DNA of 64,000 bases, taken from assembly GCF_958979055.1 (NCBI RefSeq), contig NC_084889.1, positions 2,604,001 to 2,668,000 of the forward strand, in the 5' to 3' direction. Shown here one piece after another: positions 1 through 10,780 of this stretch. The notes beneath the pieces are model-generated. The model had not been told where the DNA came from. It worked only from the letters and a program-made list of their open reading frames with translations, and searched no databases. The first letter of the stretch is position 1. Each line of letters opens with the position of its first letter. The DNA comes from Alnus glutinosa (taxonomy: Eukaryota > Streptophyta > Magnoliopsida > Fagales > Betulaceae). The translations under genes were made by a program, and so were the position numbers.

Positions 1-869
1 GATTAAAATTATTAAACAAAATAAATAAATAATTTAACAAAATTTAATTATTGTTTAAAAAATAGAAATATAACTTATAAGTTATATGCCACGCCTAGCG
101 TTAATTTATTCATTTGCCGTCAACAAATCTTTATATTTTGAAATCGAGGTATTTTTTTTTTTCATTTTTAGTAGTCTTGAATATATTATTTTCAAAATAT
201 TCAAGTTTATTTTTTTAAAAAGAAAATTCAAAAATTAAGTCACGAATATTTTTGCATATTCTATTAAATTATTACCAACACTTAAATCCTATCAATTTGT
301 TTTTCTTAAAAAAAAAATGGATATTTTGAAAATTTTGATAGGATTTAACGAAAAATTCTAATAAATAGTTGAAATTAAGAAAAAAGAAAGAAAGAAGGAT
401 GTATACTCTAAATTGACACTTTTAAAATTTGGGTATTTGTTTTTTTAAAAAGTAAAAAAAAAATTAAGAATTATAAATGATTTTTTAAAAAAAAAAATAG
501 TTAATTTTGAGATTTCAGCACAAATATAAAGCAATCATCGTTATAACTTATAAGTAAATGCATATGACCAATTGAGATGAGCCGATTAAAATAAAAAAAA
601 TAAAAAAAAAAAGAATTACAAAAAATGTAAAAAGTCAGTTGCTCTTTGAATAAAAAGCCAGTTCATTTTGGCACTAAACAAAAGCTACACGTCATCTCAT
701 CCCCTAAAACTACCGAAAAATCTGGTTGGGAAGCGTGCCGCTTCCTTCATTAATGCGTCAGCTCAACCAACTCTCTCATTCATACGACCATAAAACGCCG
801 TAGTACTGATGGTCTCCGAGTTAAGAAGAATTGCACGTCCCGAAGAGCGAGCGAACGGCAGACGAAGCT
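1..869. other. AT-rich upstream region with foldback-element remnant
   Basis: No gene is visible here. The DNA is very AT-rich with many A or T runs. Positions about 180-370 resemble the middle of the foldback element at 5602-6015: both hold a stretch reading like TATTAAATT..ACCAACAC, then a T run, then ATGGATATTTT and a run ending in GATTTAAC. This is probably a decayed copy of the same family. The last ~150 bases are less AT-rich and should hold the promoter and leader of the sterol carrier protein gene; I see no convincing TATA box. Confidence 0.5.
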
Positions 870-2278
870 ATGGCCGATTCCACCAAGCAGCTCAAGTCCG
901 ACGCCTTGCTGGAGCAGATGAAGCAACACCTGGCCACCGATGCCGGCAAGGAGCTCACCAAGAAGATCAACCTCGTCTATCAGTTCAACATCGCTCCTAA
1001 GGTACACCATTTCTCTCTCACACCCAATTTTACGTGTATTCTTTCATATACACCCAATCTGATCCAGGCTGACTTTTGAACTGTAGAAAATCGGATTCGA
1101 CGAGGTAATCTATACCGTTGATCTGAAGAAGGGGGAGGTCTGCAAAGGTTAGGGATTCAGCCTTCTAATTTTCTGATCTTGCTTCGTTTTTGTTCTAATT
1201 CTGTTCATTTAGAAATAGCTATTATCGATTCATTGCCATATTGCCACGAGTACGGATCGTATTGAAAGTTGGAATCACTTTCCTGTCTAACTAGTTGTTG
1301 TAATTGCTCCAAATTCAGTAGTTAACGGGCAAATTCAAATCTTGTGTGTCTAAGAAAGAACGGAGTTGTTGAATTTCTAAGGTGTTTGACCTTTTTGTCG
1401 CTATGATGGTTCGTAAAATAGCTGGAGGAATCGAATGCTGTAATTGTTAAGTATGTATTGCATTCTACTCTGACTTGCACCCAATCTGTCATGGAACCTC
1501 GTTGGTTTAATTGGGAAATTTTCTGTGCCTTACTCCATAGAGTGGAGGTTATTGAGAGGGTGTGCGAACTGTGTATTCTTCATCTTTGATGGTGGAATTC
1601 TTATTGTTAAAGTATTAGTCAAATGATTAAATTTTCCTTTCATATCAATTTAAGCTTTGGGATAATTAGTGATTTAATATAATATCAAAGCAGAAGTCCT
1701 GAATTCCACAATTTACCCTAATTTCAGTTAAATATTTCACATGTTGAAGCCCGTAAATCTCGGTGTTTTTGTATTTTTTATGTTTTCTCAATTTTTTTTG
1801 TTATTTTGTTTAAGATGCTATGCAAGAAAATAGTTATTAATCGTTGGTGTCATTTTTGCCCGCAAACAGTATATTGAACTGTAATTCATAAAAACATGTA
1901 CGTATTTCATTTTGTTTGAACAATTCAAAAACCATGTAAATACTATGCTTTTGGGTAATAAGTCGTTCCTTATTGAAGTTTTCTTGAATTATAGGGCCAT
2001 ACGAAGGAGGAAAGCCCGATGCCACTTTTTCCTTCAAGGATGAGGATTTTATTAAGGTTGCCTTGGGGAAGATGAATCCTCAAATTGCTTTCATGAGGTG
2101 CAAACTTGACGCTGCATTCTAAATCTATTTGCTATCACGTCCCCATCGTTTTTGTTTACATGTTTACATTGTTTTTGTGATATCTAATGAGTGCAGGGGT
2201 GCAATGAAGATTAAGGGTAGTCTGAGTGCAGCACAGAAATTCACTCCTGACATTTTCCCGAAGCCTTCAAAGATGTGA
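870..2278 (+). CDS. SCP2: Sterol carrier protein 2 (SCP2-like, peroxisomal)
   Basis: A single-domain SCP2 protein of about 125 residues from four exons: 870-1001, 1087-1147, 1995-2097 and 2197-2278, all with GT-AG introns and matching phases. The start ATG opens MADSTKQLKSDALLEQM, and the rest matches the plant SCP2 family closely (NIAPKKIGFDEV, YTVDLKKGEV, GAMKIKGSLSAAQKF), at nearly the family's full length (Arabidopsis SCP2 is about 123 residues). Family knowledge: plant SCP2 binds and transfers lipids and sterols inside peroxisomes and supports seed lipid breakdown and germination. The C-terminus reads PKPSKM, a variant of the peroxisomal PTS1 signal, where the Arabidopsis protein ends in SKL. 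Intron 2 is the longest (847 bases). Identification is firm; expression and targeting are inferred. Confidence 0.95.
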
Positions 2279-4675
2279 GCTGATATGTTAGGGAGTTCAT
2301 TACATCAGGCTTCCTTATATTATCTCTACCAAACGGTAGATCTTTAGACTGAAGTCTTATATCAATATTTGTCATCAATTATATTGCATAATCTTTCTTA
2401 CGTAGTATGATGTGAATCAGGAAGCTTTTCATTCCTGATGGACCTTGAATTATAAAGATGCAAAATCTTCTTTGCCAGCCAATTTGGACTACTTGTTTCT
2501 TTGATTCAATCCATGTGAATTGGTTGATTCAAACTGTATTCGTTGATGCATAATCAACAATACAGTTTTATAAGTTTCAATCATTGCACCCCAAATTGAC
2601 TTATTGTGCGATACAGGCTAGACGGTTTTATTGTTTTTGTGATACAGGCTAGACTACAGAGGTGGTTGGGTAGCTTAATTAGAGTAAACTCCCTAAATGT
2701 TCACTGAGACTGTGCCAGGCCACCTTAATTATGGCTTCTGCAGAAATCTCTAATGTTGTGCACGTGTCACATACAAGTTGTACACGCAGTCACACGTGCG
2801 CGCACATGCGCGTGTTCGAGAGGAACCCTTACCTTGCTTTCTTGGTCTAGAGGCTGGAAATTCAGTGAAAGAGTTCAATGTCTGCCTTTAGCCCATCCCT
2901 TTACAATCCTGTCCGGAGCCTGGGAAATTCAGGGATCGCCGATATTGATTAGCCTGAAGTTTTCAACTTTTGGCAATAACCTCTGAAACTCCAAGGCCTT
3001 CCCTTTAGGAAATATGATTCTTCCATCATGATTATTCTGATCATCCCGGACTTTTACCTGAATCATTAACCATGCATCTAATGAATTGCCCGGTGCTAAC
3101 TTCCCGACTCTATTTTTTTTTTTTTTTCAAAGGAGGGAGGAGATTGAATATATAGTCGATAAATTGATCTTGCTAGCAAGCTTTTCATGCTGGTCTCATA
3201 CTTGGGCCATCAAGTGATTGCCTGTTTCCGATTGTAGTGCAGTTAGACAGGTAATTGAGAAGAGGCAGAGGGAGCCCATTTGTTCTAGCAGATTTTGTAC
3301 TGTCCGAACACCTATTAGAGAAGATGGGCCTCATTAGAAGCCTCTCCCAGCGTTGTCAGGCAAACTCCAATCTGGACAGAAAATTGCTGTCAATCTCCGC
3401 CAATTGCTTTCTTTCTTTTGACATTATGAACAGTTGTTACAGCAAATTGAGGTGACAGGAAATGTGAAAGCATATAAATGTCTTTCGCATGCGTGTTCGA
3501 ATGGTTGGCAGCTGTCATTTGTCTGCTTTTCCAGATATACCTAATGTTTTATCGTGCCCTAGACGCCATATTTTCCTTTCATTTGAATGACCATTCATTT
3601 TAACTTATTGTGGGATTTCACTATTGTTGAGGAATAAGGCGAAAATCCACTATCCACTATCCACTTAGGTTTCTCATTCTCATTCTTTATTTATGAAAGA
3701 AGTAAAATAACATTAAAATATTACACGATAACCACTTTTATAAGACAAGACAAATTAATCTATTATAAGTATTATGACTTTGCCTGTTAAAATTTTCTTG
3801 TCATGCTGTTTTATGTTTTCAAAACAAAAATAATAATAGCAAATAACCCAAAATACAAAACACTTAAAATTATTTTTATTTTAATATTACATCAGAATAC
3901 TTTTTAAACAAAAAATAAAATAAAAATTCTCCTAACACATTAACAAACATATCCATGTTACTCAACCTGAAAACGTTAATTGATTTTTAGCCTACAAAAG
4001 TTATATATCTTAAAGTTTGTTGTGGTAAAAAGATCTATTATTAAATCGACCAGTTAATCTAATTCAGTATAAATTTCGTCCATTATTCTGATGAAACACT
4101 AACAAAATTACAATTTTACTCCTAAAAAGAAAAAAAGAAAAAAAGAAAAAAAAGAATTACAGATGGGTGGTGTGGAGGACGCCATCTCTCCTCATCTATG
4201 GGTTCTTTTACGCACCACTTTTGGTTTGATAGTGTGAAAGCTGCGACCCGTGATTCTAATAATAATATATTACGAAGACCAGACGTTAACTTTGACTCCG
4301 ATCTTCTAATTATTTCTAGTAAAAGTCAAACATTTTGGGCCCTGCCCGCCTGGATACTGATAGTGCCTATAGTGATAAAGAAATAAGGAACAAAAAATTG
4401 AGATGGTGTTATTTGGAAAAATAAATTGATAAAAGTCATGAAAGAAAGGGATAATTTTGGAAAGACTTATAATTAAGTGTTCAAAAAATGTATTTTATGA
4501 GGTGATTTTATTTTTTGTTATTATTTTTTTTTAAAAAAAAAAAGGTGTCCTGATATAAAGATAAAAATAACTTTTATATTATGAAGAATGTTTTATATGT
4601 TTTGTTATTTGCTAATATTTTTAACATTAAAATTGAAATTAAAAGTCTAAAAATAAAGTAAGGGATAACTTCATT
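2279..4675. other. Intergenic region, no gene seen
   Basis: This holds the 3' flank of the SCP2 gene and then unassigned DNA. Short open frames occur (for example 2753-2986 and 3255-3455), but none resembles a known protein or continues through splice sites. From about 3600 the DNA becomes strongly AT-rich. There is a T run near 3112-3127 and an A-rich stretch at 4125-4155. I can assign no transposon family to the region. Confidence 0.45.
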
Positions 4676-5589
4676 GTTTTTTTTTTTTTTTTAATAGATG
4701 CTTTGAAAACAAAAAAAAATTACAAGAACAAAATTACATCAACTAGAGCTGGGCAACCCAAATACACAAAAATAAACACCCTAAGAACATAAGTACGCAG
4801 AGATAATGTGTCCAAAATACGGGCTCATTAATTCTTGGCATGGATGCCTTGAATCCAAAACCACCAGTGAAGGAGGTTTTAAAAATTGGTGCATAAAATT
4901 CATGGGATCCAAACACCAAACTTAGTAACAAGACAAATATAGAAAAGATAAAAGATAAAATATATATATATATAAAAACAAAAAATAAATAAAAACAAAA
5001 AAAAGTAAAAACCCGCAAAATACATCATCAAGGGCCACCAAACCACCGGCAGAAAGCGGTCAAAGCGGAGGAGGTGGGTAGAGAGCTGCATCATCACGAA
5101 TGGGCAGCGGCGCGTATGGCGCACGCGCCAGTGCAGACCAGTCCGTTGGTGAAGCCGCGACCGGTGGATCAAAACTGGGAGGCCATGGAACTTGGTGGTA
5201 TGGAGGAATGAGTGAAAAAGCCACATGAAGTTGGTAAATCTGACTTGAAAAAAATCAAATCTAAAAACTTCAAAATACCTAAAGAACCATGGCTTAGAGC
5301 GGAAGAAGGAAGGGAAGACCAGTCCAACGAAGGAGAGGGCGACGCCGATGATGTAGCGGGCGGATAGGTGCTCTGATGTTAGTTGGAAAAAGTTTTACGG
5401 GGTTGTTGATAAGGTAGTTGAAACGGGAGAAAACTCCCAAAAAGTGTAGATGTTGGTGTGTTTTGGTGGAAATAGAAGATTTGGAAGGGAGAAGGGAGGT
5501 GTGAAGGGAAGCATGTGGCTTTCCCTCCCATGGCTAGCGTTATGTGTACTTGCAGAGAGTTTTCGTCGCTTCCTTTGATCATTGATGTT
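4676..5589 (-). mobile_element. Poly(A) non-LTR retroposon flanked by 13-bp target duplication
   Basis: A 914-bp insertion whose minus strand ends in a long A run (seen as T at 4677-4692). It is flanked by ggataacttcatt at 4663-4675 and ggataactttatt at 5590-5602, one mismatch in 13, as left by target-primed reverse transcription. Its 5' part on the minus strand is GC-richer and holds open stretches (for example 5226-4900 and 5582-5379) that I cannot place in a family. The 3' part is AT-rich like a plant LINE 3' tail. It could be a 5'-truncated or internally deleted LINE, a non-autonomous relative, or a retrocopy of a host transcript. Source unknown. Confidence 0.6.
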
Positions 5590-5601
5590 GGATAACTTTA
5601 T

Positions 5602-6015
5602 TTAAGAGTAATGAACTTTCACATTTTTTGAAAGAAGATACATAAACTTCAAAACGCCTCAATTTAGAGTATCTATTTTTCGAAAAATCTCAATTACGGG
5701 TCATCCGTTAGGATTTTCTGTTAAATCTTATTAAAATTTTCAAAATATCCATGTGTTTATTTTTTAAAAAAATTTATCAAAATTTTCAAAGATTCAAGCA
5801 TGAGTGTTTTTGTAAATTCTATTAAATTCTAACTAACACCCAAATTCTAGAAACTTTTTTTTTGTTCCTAAAAAAAAGATGGATATTTTAAAATTTTGAT
5901 AAGATTTAACAGATAATTCTTAATCGAGACTTTCCAAAAATTGGACACTCTATATTAAGACGTTTTGAAGTTCAAACATCTTATTTCAAAAAGGATAAAA
6001 ATTCAGTACTCTTAA
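5602..6015. mobile_element. Foldback MITE with long imperfect terminal inverted repeats
   Basis: The outer ~150 bases on each side are inverted copies. The left side begins TTAAGAGTAATGAAC and the complement of the right side begins TTAAGAGTACTGAAT. Both arms then carry AACTTCAAAACG, TAGAGT, an AAATCTC-like stretch and CTGTTAAATCTTAT. It encodes nothing. It directly abuts the right target duplication of the retroposon upstream and ends about 20 bases before the region shared by the two amylase genes. A related degenerate copy lies near 180-370. The superfamily is uncertain because no clear target duplication is visible; long arms suggest a MULE-like or foldback type. Confidence 0.55.
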
Positions 6016-6230
6016 GTGAAGTTCTCTCGCGACGTAATTAACAAACGTGGCGTAGTCTCTCCCAATCATTTTAGTCCTGCGGTTTTTCTTCATTAATGCA
6101 TACATCTCCATTCCTCGAGGAATGTTCTCATTCATTCTTGATTGTCTTGATGCTTTCCCACCAGATTTTTCTTTATTATGCATTTTCTTCCGAATATGTC
6201 GCAATTTATGCTTAGTCTAAGCTATGTCGT

Positions 6231-6303
6231 TGGCGTCAAGGACTCTAGAGCGTCAAAGACGCACCCCTTGTGAAACTCCAAACCAGACAGCGATGGCTAT
6301 AAA
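6231..6303 (+). promoter_or_regulatory. Core promoter of alpha-amylase copy 1
   Basis: A TATAAA box lies at 6298-6303, 44 bases before the start ATG, so the leader should be only about 10-15 bases if transcription starts at the usual distance. The position matches copy 2 exactly. At 6231-6238 the sequence is TGGCGTCA; copy 2 has the perfect palindrome TGACGTCA in the same place. Confidence 0.6.
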
Positions 6304-6341
6304 GGGAGACAGAAGAACCCACTTCGAACACCATCAACGCC

Positions 6342-6453
6342 ATGAATCTTCTAACAGCGCTCTGCTTCTTCTGCCTCTACATTTCTCTATCACCCTCCAC
6401 GGCGTCCGCGGCCGTACTATTTCAGGCATGGCTGGCTACCCAATTACTGTCTC

Positions 6454-6485
<32 letters not shown>

Positions 6486-8514
6486 GTGCATACTAGTGGA
6501 ACTAATTGTTCAAGATTATGATATGACAGGGGTTCAATTGGGAATCAAGCAATAAAGGTGGATGGTACAACTCCCTGAAGAGCTCTGTTCCTGATCTCGC
6601 TAATGCCGGAATCACTCATGTCTGGCTTCCTCCCCCTTCTCAAGCTGCTTCTCCCCAGGGTATCTCTAATTTCTTCTTCTGCAGGCTCATTTCGTATTCA
6701 ATATCATATATTATATAACAAGTGACCCGTGATGGTAGTTTTTCACTATCTGTTTTCTAGCTAGTATCTTGACTAGGTCTTCCAAATTTGTCTTGGCCCT
6801 GTTAATTGGGTTTTAATATACTTTTTGTTCCATAATACACTACTGTAATGAAGCTGATTGAGGGCAGTTTGAGTCAATACGTGAGGGTGAGGGAAGTATT
6901 AAAGTATAAATTAAATAATTAAATTTATAATTTTATCTTAAAAGGGTCAGTTTGAGCCATTCCACGAGGGAAGTGTTAAAGTATAAATTAAATAATTAAA
7001 TTTATAATTTTCTGTTAAGCTTTTGAGATAAGCAGCGATTTAAGGTTTAGGATCCCATAGTTGGTTTTGATAACAGAACACCTTAGACATGCTCAATGTC
7101 AATGTATTTCCCTCCCCATATTTTTGGTTTTGATAACAGAACACCTTAGACATGCTCAATGCCAATGTATTTCTCTCCTTGTTTTATCTCAGGATACTTG
7201 CCTGGAAGGCTATATGATCTCGATGCCTCAAAATATGGTTCAAAGGATGAACTGAAGTCACTGATTGCAGCTCTCCATGAGAAGGGAATTAAAGCCCTTG
7301 CTGACATAGTGATAAATCACAGAACTGCTGAGAAGAAAGATGGGAGAGGAATTTGGAGCATCTTTGAAGGTGGAACTTCGGATGAACGTCTCGACTGGGG
7401 TCCGTCCTTCATTTGCAAGGATGACACTACCTACTCTGATGGCACTGGGAATCTTGACAGCGGAGAGGGCTATGAAGCTGCACCTGACATTGATCATATT
7501 AATCCACGGGTACAGAAAGAGCTGTCTGAATGGATGAATTGGCTGAAGACTGAAATTGGGTTTGATGGGTGGCGATTTGATTTTGTGAAGGGGTACGCCG
7601 CAAGTATTATGAAAATTTATATGGAACAAACTCTGCCAGAATTTGCAGTTGGGGAGAAGTGGGATTCTCTTTCTAATGGAGATGATGGAAAACCTAACCC
7701 CAACCAGGATGCACACCGTGGTGCTCTATCTGATTGGGTACAGGCTGCTGGTGGTGCTGTCAATGCATTTGATTTCACAACCAAAGGGATTCTTCAAGCA
7801 GCTGTGGAAGGGGAGCTATGGCGGTTAAAAGACTCTAATGGAAAGCCACCAGGGATGATTGGCATAAAGCCAGAAAATGCAGTGACATTCATTGACAATC
7901 ATGACACTGGTTCTACTCAAAAGCTGTGGCCATTCCCCTCCGATAAAGTCATTCAGGGATATGCTTACATTCTCACCCATCCTGGGACCCCAACCATAGT
8001 AATTCTGTCCTCCATCTTATTTGTTTATATAGTTTTTCTTCATTAGATTTGTATCATTTGATATAAGAACCACCATCACGTACTTAAGTGCAATCTAACC
8101 GTATGTATATAAGTTCTTGAGCACTCTTCCTTTGCAAACCGGTTTTTAAGAATGAATTTTACTTGAAGTTTGTATAGTTTTTCATTCTAAAGATGGCTTA
8201 TAATCCGCCATATTATACTATTATTGTTGACTGGAAGAGATGGTATTTATATATGTGTGCAGTTCTATGATCACTTCTTTGATGGGGGTCTAAAGGAGGC
8301 GATAAGCAAATTGGTTGCAATTAGGCTCAGGAATGGTATCAACAGCAGGAGCACAGTGCAGATTACAGCGTCTGATGCCGACTTATATGTAGCTGGGATT
8401 GACGACAAGATCTTTATGAAGATTGGGCCAAGGGTTGAAGTTGGAAACCTTGTTCCCTCAAACTTCCACGTTGCCACCTCTGGCCAAGACTACGCTGTGT
8501 GGGAGAAAAATTGA
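6342..8514 (+). CDS. AMY1: Secreted alpha-amylase, AMY1 type, copy 1
   Basis: Four exons (6342-6425, 6530-6659, 7193-7998, 8263-8514) encode 423 residues, the usual length of plant AMY1. The enzyme (glycoside hydrolase 13) cleaves internal alpha-1,4 links in starch. A hydrophobic signal peptide ([19 protein letters not shown]) ends in ASA/AV, a good cleavage site, so secretion is likely. The GH13 motifs are present: DIVINH, FDGWRFD (nucleophile Asp), AVGEKWD (acid Glu) and FIDNHD (third acid), followed by the C-terminal beta domain ending DYAVWEKN. Intron 1 begins GC rather than GT. Intron 2 contains internal tandem duplications shared with copy 2. Compared with copy 2 it has less usual residues near the active site: FDF for FDY, YAAS for YAPS, SLSNG for SLSYG, VNAFDF for VTAFDF. 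It looks intact; weakened function is possible but unproven. Confidence 0.93.
7061..7187 (+). repeat. Tandem duplication inside amylase intron 2 (copy 1)
   Basis: A unit of about 65 bases starting TTGGTTTTGATAACAGAACA and running to ATGTATTTC is present twice in a row at the end of intron 2. A second tandem pair, built on AAAGTATAAATTAAATAATT, lies at about 6840-7015. Both pairs recur in copy 2 (18103-18230 and about 17755-18055), so they predate the gene duplication. Confidence 0.8.
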
Positions 8515-9135
8515 AGAGTTGGAAGTGATTTTGTATGGAATGAATGCTACAATGGTGCATGAGGCCTGTTAGTGTTTCTAAATAGATTTCTGTCTATGTT
8601 GATTATAATAGATTTCTCCACTGGGAGAATAAGTTGGCGCCTCCAGTGAGAAAATCATTGGAAACCTCTTGTTTAAAAATAAACGGTGAAAATTGAAGAT
8701 TAGTGAAGCTCTTATTACGGCTATCGGTTTCAACTATTCCATTGAGTTTTCATTACTTCATCAAACAACCCAAAATTCAGTTATTCCAACTACATCCATT
8801 GATCTTTCAAATTGGTCAAGACTCTCCGGTTTATCATTTATATGTTACCAGTTGTTGCTTCATTGAATTTGCTTTATTAGTCGGCTCACGATTTGACTTT
8901 GATGGTTATGGATTGGTACTGAGATATACTACTAACATGCAGACTTGATTTTATATTTTTGAGTAGACAAGCCGGTTTAATTTTAACTGTGTACAGTAAC
9001 AATGAAAATGGGTCCTTTGGTAAAGAATTTTGTTGTGAATTTTTTTGTTTGAATAATAATAAAAAGTTATTAATGTGATATGAAGTTAAAAAAATATTTG
9101 AATTTATTTAATAAGCAAATTACCATCAATCCATA

Positions 9136-9172
<37 letters not shown>

Positions 9173-9266
9173 TGCATGGATTATGATTATCTTCACTTCA
9201 TAAAATATTGTACCATGTAAATTTTCCACTGACCTCCCTCCATGCCCACGAGGAAGACATTTTTTA
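8515..9266. other. 3' flank of amylase copy 1, shared with copy 2
   Basis: No gene here. The stretch matches the 3' flank of copy 2 (19651-19798 plus 21010 to about 21392) up to the sequence AGACATTTTTTA. Beyond that the two copies diverge, which places the duplication break. A block at about 8715-8905 is present only here. A T run of about 35 at 9139-9170 is expanded relative to copy 2. Confidence 0.65.
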
Positions 9267-9633
9267 GGAGTAATTACTTTTTTCTCCTATGAACTACTAG
9301 TCATTGTCAAAATGTCTCATGAACTGACACCATCACCAGAAGAAAGTATTGAACTACCATTTACATATCAAAATCTCCCTTCCATTAAGGAATCTCGTTA
9401 AATCGGATAGAATATTCTATTTTAAAATGTTAAATTTCATTTAAAGATAGAAATACCATCAAACAATAACTTAATAAAAATATCATACCTAACATATATT
9501 TTTTTTAAAAAAGAAAAAATGAGGGGGTGGCAGCCACCCGGGAGGGTGGGTGGCCTACGAACCACCCCATAACCTAGTGGTGGCCTTCAAGCCACCCATA
9601 AAGGTGGATCCGGCCACCTCCGAACCTAGGGGT
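9267..9633. repeat. Degenerate MITE-like sequence with GGTGG/CCACC core
   Basis: Non-coding AT-rich DNA with a GC-rich core of repeated GGTGGC and GCCACC words at about 9525-9625. The layout (AT-rich arm, then a short GC-rich middle) resembles the foldback element at 16373-16947, but only one arm is clear. It separates the 3' break of amylase duplicate 1 from the start of the promoter-derived arm of duplicate 2. Confidence 0.4.
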
Positions 9634-9758
9634 GTAATTAATTAACAAATGTGGCCTAGTCTCTTCCAAGTTTTTTTCTCCTTTGGTTTTTCTTCAATAA
9701 TACATCTCCATTCCTTGAGGATTTGTCTCATTCATTCTTGATTGTCTTCATGTTTTCC
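9634..9758 (+). repeat. Forward arm of duplicated amylase promoter-upstream segment
   Basis: This matches the sequence upstream of amylase copy 1 (from about 6035: AATTAACAAA.GTGG, then TCTCCATTCC, TTCTTGATTGTCTT). It continues on the far side of the hAT transposon at 16319-16370 (CCACCTGATTTTTCTTTATT). The same segment is found inverted at 16948-17103, so the region upstream of copy 2 holds an inverted repeat. The last eight bases, TGTTTTCC, are the left target duplication of the hAT element. Confidence 0.75.
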
Positions 9759-10217
9759 TAAGGGTGAAAAGGCGGTTACGGTTAGCGGTTTTTGAGCAAA
9801 ACCGCTAACCGCTAACCGTAACCGGCTGGGCAGTTAGCAAAAATCGCTAACCGCCTCCGCCAACTACCTAGGTGGTTGGCGGTTTTCAAATAACCATTGA
9901 ACCGCCAACTGGTAACCGAGAATTGCCTTTTTTTTTTTTTTTTGAGCTATTGGAAGATATTTACAATACAAATCTTATGTCTCATTTGAAATGGCAACAA
10001 CATTCAAAGATAGACTCAGTCAATATCATCCATAGACGTTGCCAAGCATAATCAAATGGCCAAATCAATGAACAACCACGATCTTCTTCCAATTAGAAAC
10101 CAAATGCTTGCTAAATTGCAAGCAACTATGCGTTTACATAAAATCCAAAATTCAAAACACAAGTGAACACACCATATTCAAAACACAAGTCAACTATCAA
10201 CACACCCCTACATTCCA

Positions 10218-10470
10218 ACATCAAAAAATCAAACCATATTCAAATAGTCCATAGTCCACAAGTCCACACACCCACACTTACAACATAGTTTGATTCACAA
10301 CGTCAAAAAATCAAACCATATTCAAATAGTCCATAGTCCACAAGTCCACACACCCACACTCACAACATGGTTTGATTCACAACATCAAAAAATCAAACCA
10401 TATTCAAATAGTCCACAAGTCCACACACCCACACCCATCAATCATCAAACCATATTAAAAAATCAAAGTC
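10218..10470. repeat. ~82-bp tandem repeat in hAT subterminal region
   Basis: A unit holding CAAAAAATCAAACCATATTC, then AAATAGTCCA, then CACACACCCACAC occurs at about 10218, 10300 and 10382, giving a period near 82 bases. A shortened fourth piece follows at about 10450-10490. It lies between the hAT right-hand coding end and the left terminus and is probably part of the transposon itself. Confidence 0.75.
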
Positions 10471-10780
10471 CACACACCCACACTCAACATAAAAAAATCT
10501 TGTGGAAATAACAACATGACTCCAATTTGGTCTTCTAGCAAAATCCTTTGGAGATAACAACAATAAATATTATAAACTTAACAAATTGACAAAGTAAGCA
10601 ATTGTATTGTAATATAAATATAATGACAAGTCAAAAAATGATAACCTTCCTCTAGGAAAAAGATGTTTCGGTCGTCCTTGAATTTGAATGTTGATTCTGA
10701 GGCCCATCTACAATAGAAAAACTTTAAGTTAAATAAATAAATAAAGAAAAGTAAGTGAAATGAATTTATAAATAACTAAT

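Noticed and set aside
6426-6475. GT donors downstream in amylase exon 1 as alternatives to the GC donor
   Set aside because: Reading on to the GTGTGT tract shifts the frame relative to GFNWES, and copy 2 lacks the same sequence there.
7258-7716. 152-codon minus-strand open frame over amylase exon 3 (same at 18300-18758)
   Set aside because: It is the antisense shadow of a strongly coding exon and has no similarity of its own.
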